Origin: JBJEFI01 sp051873875
Lineage (GTDB): Bacteria; Bacillota; Bacilli; Bacillales; Bacillaceae_G
Assembly (NCBI GenBank): GCA_051873875.1
Contig: JBJEFI010000155.1
Location: 1 to 26,714, forward strand
DNA: 26,714 bases
Direction of reading: 5' to 3'
A program made the translations under genes and the position numbers. The stretch's first letter is position 1. Every line of letters starts with the position of its first letter. Positions 22,596-26,714 of this stretch are shown here, piece after piece. The notes below the pieces were generated by a model, which did not search any database, had not been told where the DNA came from, and was given only the letters and a program-made list of their open reading frames with translations.

Positions 22596-23390
22596 TCAAA
22601 CTACATCTCGGTTGCGAAAGAAACGATAGGAACCAAAACAACAACCGACAATTAAAACAAAACAAAGTATCATATAAGTAATACTTAAATTTTCGCCAGT
22701 CAAAATAGCATCTGCTTTAAAATACTGAAATGGTGTAAGTACTTGTAACATATCTAACTTGTCATTTATATCAATAAAAACAGACAGTAAAAATGTCATA
22801 AATACAATGTTTGTCGCACTAAGGATTCCCAACTTCGAACGAGTTGTTAGTGTTGATAACATAAATCCAAGTGCGAAAAAGACCATTTGAACGAAAAACA
22901 TACCGATTGTTAATAGAAAGATTTCCTTCGTAATCGATTTTCCTTCATTTAAATAATCAACAATTCCAACGGACACAAGAAGGGATACTAAATTAAAAAT
23001 AATCACATTGGTCGTTCCAGCTAATAGCTTTGCTGTTATCACTTTTCCTCTAGTAACAGGTTTTACAAATAAAAATTCAGCTGTTTTATCTCGACGTTCC
23101 TTCGTTAAAATCATACCACCAAGCATTGCACCATAAATAGCCGCCATAATAAGTATATAAAAGTAAATCATGCCATAATATCCACTAATTGTTGATGCAT
23201 CTAGTGAACCGACACCGAAAAAAGCTTTGAACACGGCAGGCATTTTATCCATAATTGCATTCATAGAACCATTAGAAGCAGAGGTTCCTTTATACTCTAT
23301 CATTCCTACCGCTACCAAAAAGATGACACCTAGACACCAAAACAAGAGGGCTTTGCGATTAGCTTTTAATTCTCTTCTATATATATTCAT
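22596..23390 (-). CDS. ABC-2 type permease, second of a pair
   Basis: A 264-residue permease with about six membrane segments. The N-terminal Met-Asn-Ile-Tyr-Arg-Arg-Glu-Leu-Lys, the cytoplasmic Asp-Lys-Thr-Ala-Glu-Phe-Leu-Phe-Val-Lys-Pro-Val-Thr-Arg and the Leu-Thr-Pro-Phe-Gln-Tyr-Phe all have counterparts in the permease just upstream. The two are therefore diverged duplicates that probably form a heterodimer. The ATG follows AGGGGGAG. It is the last gene of the tetR-ATPase-permease-permease operon. Such four-gene sets often export toxic or antimicrobial compounds, but the substrate is unknown. Confidence 0.88.
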   Translation of the reverse strand: MNIYRRELKANRKALLFWCLGVIFLVAVGMIEYKGTSASNGSMNAIMDKMPAVFKAFFGVGSLDASTISGYYGMIYFYILIMAAIYGAMLGGMILTKERRDKTAEFLFVKPVTRGKVITAKLLAGTTNVIIFNLVSLLVSVGIVDYLNEGKSITKEIFLLTIGMFFVQMVFFALGFMLSTLTTRSKLGILSATNIVFMTFLLSVFIDINDKLDMLQVLTPFQYFKADAILTGENLSITYMILCFVLIVGCCFGSYRFFRNRDVV

Positions 23391-23402
23391 TTCATTCTCC
23401 CC

Positions 23403-24194
23403 CTACACTGCTTGAATATCTTTCTTGTTATATACGATGTAACTTGTCACAAGTGAGACAACAACAATGACGATACTAAGAATAATAAACTTTCCTTCAT
23501 ACGCGCCATTTTTTACAATTGTTTGTGCCTCGAAATATTTAAACGGTGTAAACCAACTAAATACTTCTTTACCAAGAATAGAGCCAAACATACTAAGGGC
23601 AAAAAAGGCAAAAACAATTCCTAAGGATACACCAATAATTGATTTTATCCTTGTTAAAATAGACAACACAAGTCCAAAAGATAACATAATACATTGTAAA
23701 AAAAAGAGTGACAAAGAAATAAGTAAAAAATGTTCAACTGAAAATGCATCGGTTTTTACAAGAGATGCAATTCCAAAAGAAACTGCTACATAAATAACGT
23801 TAGTAAAGAGAATGGCTGTTAGTGCTGCCATTAGCTTAGATGTTAAAATAGACGTACGAGTAATTGGTTTTGTTAGTAAAAAATCAGCTGTTTTATCATT
23901 TGTTTCCTTTGATACTAACGATAAACCTAAATTCATCGCCTGAATAGCACCACATAAAGCAACATAAATAAAGATATACGAATAAAATCCTATTATCGTA
24001 AAGAAATTCTCTGAAATCCCCAACCCTTTGAGTATTCCTTCAGGAAAGCCTTCTAATAGTTTAAGAAACTCTTCGGACTCCTGTGAAAAGGCTGGATACA
24101 ATAACATAAACATACTCGTTATTGCTGCTAAAGAAACCGTCCAAAGAATAGTCGTTTTTCCAACCATTTTTAATTCATGTCGATACACATTCAT
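23403..24194 (-). CDS. ABC-2 type permease, first of a pair
   Basis: A 263-residue permease with about six membrane segments. It carries the same landmarks as its downstream paralogue: Met-Asn-Val-Tyr-Arg-His-Glu-Leu-Lys at the start, Asp-Lys-Thr-Ala-Asp-Phe-Leu-Leu-Thr-Lys-Pro-Ile-Thr-Arg in a cytoplasmic loop, and Phe-Thr-Pro-Phe-Lys-Tyr-Phe near the end. The start is four bases after the ATPase stop and uses AGAGAGGCG. The conserved cytoplasmic loop is the likely contact with the ATPase. Confidence 0.88.
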   Translation of the reverse strand: MNVYRHELKMVGKTTILWTVSLAAITSMFMLLYPAFSQESEEFLKLLEGFPEGILKGLGISENFFTIIGFYSYIFIYVALCGAIQAMNLGLSLVSKETNDKTADFLLTKPITRTSILTSKLMAALTAILFTNVIYVAVSFGIASLVKTDAFSVEHFLLISLSLFFLQCIMLSFGLVLSILTRIKSIIGVSLGIVFAFFALSMFGSILGKEVFSWFTPFKYFEAQTIVKNGAYEGKFIILSIVIVVVSLVTSYIVYNKKDIQAV

Positions 24195-24198
24195 ACAC

Positions 24199-25083
24199 TT
24201 ACGCCTCTCTTTCGTAATAGTGCATAAAGATTTCTTCTAATGATGGTTCTTCAATCCATAAATTTGTTAATTCAATCACGCTAAGTTTACTAATGATTGT
24301 ATTGATATCCCCTCTAAAAAGAAACGTAATCTCTTCGTCTTTTCTTTCTACGTTACTTACACCATCTACCGTTAATATATCTTGATTAATCGGTTGTTTC
24401 GTCTCTAATCTAAACTTCTTATAATTATTTTCTCGTAATGTACTTATCTTCTCAATGCGAATAATTTTACCTTCTTTAATAATGGCAACTCGGTCACATA
24501 AGCGTTGCACTTCACTTAAAATATGAGATGAAAATAAAATCGTCGCTCCTTTTTTGTTTTCTTCTATTAATAAGTCAAAGAATTTTTGCTGCATTAATGG
24601 ATCTAATCCACTTGTTGGTTCATCTAAAATAATCAGCTTTGGTTCATGAAGTAACCCTTGAACAATCCCTACTTTCTTTTTGTTTCCAAAGGATAAATCA
24701 TCAATCTTTTTATTCAAATCTAACTCTAGAATCTCCGCTAGTTCTTTTATTCGTTTGCGACAATCTTTTTTATAGAAGCTAGCAGAATATGCTAGTAAAT
24801 CTTTTACTTTCATATTTTCATAATAAAATACTTCTGATGGTAAATAACCAACTTCATTGGCAATGTCAGATGCAAATTCAATACAATCTTTTCCAAAAAT
24901 CGTTGCACTGCCACTTGTTGGGCGAATAAGCGCAAGCAAGGTACGAATCGTTGTTGATTTCCCAGCCCCGTTCGGCCCAATAAAGCCAAAAATTTCTCCT
25001 TCTTTTACAGAAAAAGAAACATCGGAAATACCACGCGCCTTGCCATATTGCTTTGTTAAATGATTAATTTCGATGACGTTCAT
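24199..25083 (-). CDS. ABC transporter ATP-binding protein (CcmA/Nat-like)
   Basis: A 294-residue ATPase. Walker A is Gly-Pro-Asn-Gly-Ala-Gly-Lys-Ser-Thr, the signature is Leu-Ser-Phe-Gly-Asn (a variant of LSGGQ), and Walker B is Leu-Ile-Ile-Leu-Asp-Glu-Pro-Thr-Ser-Gly-Leu-Asp. The switch histidine is in Ser-Ser-His-Ile-Leu. About 80 C-terminal residues after the core form the DUF4162-like tail common in exporter ATPases. The ATG has AAGGAGGAAG upstream. It is 13 bases downstream of the TetR gene and energises the two permeases that follow. Confidence 0.93.
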   Translation of the reverse strand: MNVIEINHLTKQYGKARGISDVSFSVKEGEIFGFIGPNGAGKSTTIRTLLALIRPTSGSATIFGKDCIEFASDIANEVGYLPSEVFYYENMKVKDLLAYSASFYKKDCRKRIKELAEILELDLNKKIDDLSFGNKKKVGIVQGLLHEPKLIILDEPTSGLDPLMQQKFFDLLIEENKKGATILFSSHILSEVQRLCDRVAIIKEGKIIRIEKISTLRENNYKKFRLETKQPINQDILTVDGVSNVERKDEEITFLFRGDINTIISKLSVIELTNLWIEEPSLEEIFMHYYEREA

Positions 25084-25096
25084 TCTTACTTCCTCC

Positions 25097-25702
25097 TTAT
25101 TTGTAGAAACTTTGCTTAAAGATTGCTATATAGGTCTTTGCTTCTTCATATATATGATCATAATTAATATGTTCTTTCTTTAATTCCTCTTCTGTAAATC
25201 GATCTAGGCTCCACATAACAATTTGGATTGCCTTCCTACAATCAAGATTGTCTTTAAATTTGGTGTAATCAAGATTTCCAAACATTTCTTGCCTTGCATT
25301 TGTGATTTTCTCATCGTTAATACGTTTGATTTCTTCTCTTACATCTTTATCAGTTTCTAAATAGGAAACTTCAAGAAAGGTAAATAAGTCTGGAGAGTGT
25401 TTTGAAATCTCCATTTTAATGGCCATTGTTTGCTCAATTTTGACGAAAAAATCCGTCTCATCAAAGTTAGTATCCTTATAAATTTCCTGCTTACTTTTTT
25501 CAATAGCATAGCTGTATAAAAAGAGAAATAATTGCTTTTTAGTTTGAAAATAATGAAAAAGCATTCCTTTTGAAATACCTGCTTCCTTCACAATTTCATT
25601 TGTAGACGCATTTTTATAGCCTTTGTGAGCAAATTCCTTCATTGCGGCATTTAAAATACGACTCTTCTTTCCTTCTTCTAATTCTAAAAACTTGGAAAAC
25701 AA
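25097..25702 (-). CDS. TetR/AcrR family regulator
   Basis: A 201-residue regulator. The N-terminal helix-turn-helix is at about residues 33-52 (Ala-Ser-Thr-Asn-Glu-Ile-Val-Lys-Glu-Ala-Gly-Ile-Ser-Lys-Gly), preceded by the TetR helix 1 with Ile-Leu-Asn-Ala-Ala-Met-Lys-Glu-Phe. The rest is a variable ligand-binding domain with several Glu/Lys-rich helices. The start is a TTG at 25702, supported by AAGGAGT eight to nine bases upstream. It heads an operon with an ABC exporter, and perfect and degenerate GACCA-type inverted repeats lie directly upstream. This suggests it represses its own operon until it binds a ligand. Confidence 0.92.
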   Translation of the reverse strand: MFSKFLELEEGKKSRILNAAMKEFAHKGYKNASTNEIVKEAGISKGMLFHYFQTKKQLFLFLYSYAIEKSKQEIYKDTNFDETDFFVKIEQTMAIKMEISKHSPDLFTFLEVSYLETDKDVREEIKRINDEKITNARQEMFGNLDYTKFKDNLDCRKAIQIVMWSLDRFTEEELKKEHINYDHIYEEAKTYIAIFKQSFYK

Positions 25703-25727
25703 AGAAAATCACTCCTTCCTCTCCGCA

Positions 25728-25778
25728 TTGACCAAACCGACCAATACCAGTTTATTCCTTTTTGACCACTTTGGTCAA
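25728..25778. promoter_or_regulatory. TetR operators and divergent promoters
   Basis: TTGACCACTTTGGTCAA (25762-25778) is a perfect 7-3-7 palindrome. Its ends give a TTGACC -35 on both strands. On the plus strand TATAAA lies 18 bases downstream of one; on the minus strand AATAAA lies 16 bases downstream of the other. A second site at 25728-25744 repeats the TTGACCA half and then GACCAA as a direct repeat. This is a good candidate operator for the adjacent TetR protein, controlling the exporter operon and the divergent small gene. Confidence 0.6.
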
Positions 25779-25857
25779 CAAAAAATATAAAAAATGGTAA
25801 AAATTCATATTTTTTTAACAATTATTTTCATACTATATAGAAGAAGGAGGAATAAGA

Positions 25858-26034
25858 ATGAAACGATTTATCACGTTCATCTGTATCATCGGTTATATCA
25901 TCGTCACCTTTTTTGGATTAGGACCTATTCTTTTAGCTGATGGCTCTTTTCAAGAACGAGCTTTAACACTTGGAGTTGTTCTGCTTTTATACATTCTTAT
26001 TATGCTACTCCATCTTTCTATCCACAAAAAATAA
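25858..26034 (+). CDS. small membrane protein, 58 residues
   Basis: The only convincing plus-strand gene. The ATG at 25858 is preceded by AAGAAGGAGGAATAAGA, a strong ribosome binding site. It encodes 58 residues with two hydrophobic segments (about 4-26 and 37-53) joined by Leu-Ala-Asp-Gly-Ser-Phe-Gln-Glu-Arg-Ala, so it is an integral membrane protein with a short loop. The Gly-Leu-Gly-Pro-(Ile/Val)-Leu-x-Ala-Asp-Gly pattern reminds me of a small Bacillales family (possibly DUF6954); I am unsure. It is divergent from tetR and may be co-regulated through the shared operator region. A terminator follows directly. Confidence 0.82.
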   Translation: MKRFITFICIIGYIIVTFFGLGPILLADGSFQERALTLGVVLLLYILIMLLHLSIHKK

Positions 26035-26066
26035 AAACAGCCTATTCAAAGGGAATAGGCTGTTTT
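26034..26066 (+). terminator. terminator after the small membrane protein gene
   Basis: AAAACAGCCTATTC (26034-26047) pairs with GAATAGGCTGTTTT (26053-26066) around a short loop, ending in TTTTC. The arms overlap the stop codon's last base. Confidence 0.88.
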
Positions 26067-26112
26067 CATTTTAAACCGTATAGGATTTCATTTTTCTATA
26101 ATAAAATATGTA

Positions 26113-26147
26113 AGAAAAAAAGGTTATTCTGCGTCCAGAATAACCTT
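26113..26147 (-). terminator. terminator after acyl-CoA dehydrogenase gene
   Basis: AAGGTTATTCT (26120-26130) and AGAATAACCTT (26137-26147) form an 11-bp stem with a 6-nt loop, followed on the minus strand by a T run. It lies 12 bases past the stop. Confidence 0.9.
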
Positions 26148-26159
26148 CTTAACTATTTC

Positions 26160-26714
26160 TTATAATACAAATTTTTCTGCTTCTAACACGTTACGAGCGA
26201 TTTCACGTTTTTTCTCAATTACATTGATTGGAGTGTAACGAGTGAATTTACGTAAAGCACTCATCATGATACGTAAAGTATCTCCGCCTTCAACTGCAAC
26301 GATTGTTTCTTTTGCATGAGCTTCGATTTCGTTGAATGCTTCTTGACAGAATACTTGCGTGTATAATACTTTTTGGCGTGCTTTTTCTTCGCCAACTTTG
26401 TTAATTGCTTTTTCTGTACGAAGAATTGCCGCTTCCATTGCATATAAGTTACTTACAACATCTGCAATGTTTACAAGAACTTCTTGTTCATGTTCTAATG
26501 CTGTGCCATATTTTTGAACAGCTAAGCCAGCGATCATGATAGCAATTTTCTTCGCATTACGCACTAAATATTTTTCTTGGTCTAATGTGTTTTCGCCAAC
26601 TTCTTCTGGCATCATCATCATTAAACCTTGTTGAATTTCTTGTGCTTGTTGTAATAATGGTAATTCACCTTTTAATGCTTTACGTAAGAATGTACCAGGT
26701 ACGATTAAGCGGTT
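26160..26714 (-). CDS. fadE: acyl-CoA dehydrogenase, C-terminal part (FadE/YusJ type)
   Basis: The frame is open to the right edge of the window, giving the last 184 residues of a protein whose family members are about 590 residues. The visible part begins Asn-Arg-Leu-Ile-Val-Pro-Gly-Thr-Phe-Leu-Arg-Lys and includes the four consecutive Met codons that a start-finder could mistake for a start. It is mostly helical, as in the C-terminal domain of bacillary FadE, and ends Asn-Val-Ile-Glu-Lys-Lys-Arg-Glu-Ile-Ala. The family catalyses the first step of fatty-acid beta-oxidation with FAD. The active-site region lies outside the window, so the call rests on C-terminal similarity and on position relative to yusI. 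Confidence 0.85.
   Translation of the reverse strand, partial: NRLIVPGTFLRKALKGELPLLQQAQEIQQGLMMMMPEEVGENTLDQEKYLVRNAKKIAIMIAGLAVQKYGTALEHEQEVLVNIADVVSNLYAMEAAILRTEKAINKVGEEKARQKVLYTQVFCQEAFNEIEAHAKETIVAVEGGDTLRIMMSALRKFTRYTPINVIEKKREIARNVLEAEKFVL

Noticed and set aside
26160..26621. Start of the last gene at the four Met codons near 26621
   Set aside because: The frame continues upstream with typical acyl-CoA dehydrogenase sequence to the window edge; these are internal methionines.
1..26714. CRISPR arrays, tRNA or rRNA genes, prophage or transposase genes
   Set aside because: I looked for regularly spaced short repeats, tRNA-like cloverleaf ends and transposase motifs and found none; the repeats present are two or three imperfect dispersed copies.

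Overview
The window looks like a chromosomal stretch of an AT-rich, endospore-forming Bacillales bacterium. The evidence is the gene set: yutD, lipA, the sporulation gene yunB, yunC, yunD, a sufCDSUB operon, an S-box controlled metNPQ operon, a yusF/yusE pair, gcvH and a yusI-type ArsC protein, in an order close to Bacillus subtilis. A Lysinibacillus/Rummeliibacillus-like relative is my guess from the overall style; the genus cannot be fixed from this sequence. Almost every gene is on the minus strand, so transcription runs from high to low coordinates. The one supported plus-strand gene encodes a 58-residue membrane protein near 25.9 kb.

Layout, low to high coordinate. 1-1864: a MoxR-type AAA+ ATPase and a DUF58 protein cut by the window edge. 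2084-6025: yutD, lipA, yunB (its 5' end runs into a 100-N assembly gap), yunC and the metallophosphatase yunD. 6123-11290: the Fe-S assembly operon sufC-D-S-U-B, with a promoter overlapped by a Fur-box-like site. 11766-14573: metN-P-Q methionine importer behind a complete SAM-I riboswitch. 14588-17058: an SCP2-like protein, a thioredoxin-like protein, a Toprim protein, gcvH and an ArsC/Spx-family protein. 17133-19457: a probable operon of a DUF2089 zinc-ribbon/HTH protein, two small paralogous proteins and an MFS exporter. 19627-22247: an ABC ATPase, its permease and an anchored extracellular protein of unknown family. 22596-25702: a TetR regulator, an ABC ATPase and two paralogous ABC-2 permeases. 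25858-26034: the small membrane protein, divergent from tetR. 26160-26714: the C-terminal part of an acyl-CoA dehydrogenase (fadE/yusJ type).

The genes fit sulfur and cofactor handling: methionine uptake, cysteine desulfurase and Fe-S assembly, an Fe-S radical-SAM lipoyl synthase, and GcvH, which carries lipoate. In B. subtilis, gene names imply that yusI is next to yusJ; here about 9 kb of transport and regulator genes sits between them, so that block is lineage-specific.

The most unusual item is a family of structured intergenic repeats. Two copies (about 15.80-16.00 kb and 22.34-22.55 kb) share a roughly 57-nt core and hairpins with related loops. A third copy is cut by the N gap at 4.16-4.26 kb and shares its right-hand hairpin with the 15.9 kb copy. 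I do not recognise this family and it is the best candidate here for something undescribed.
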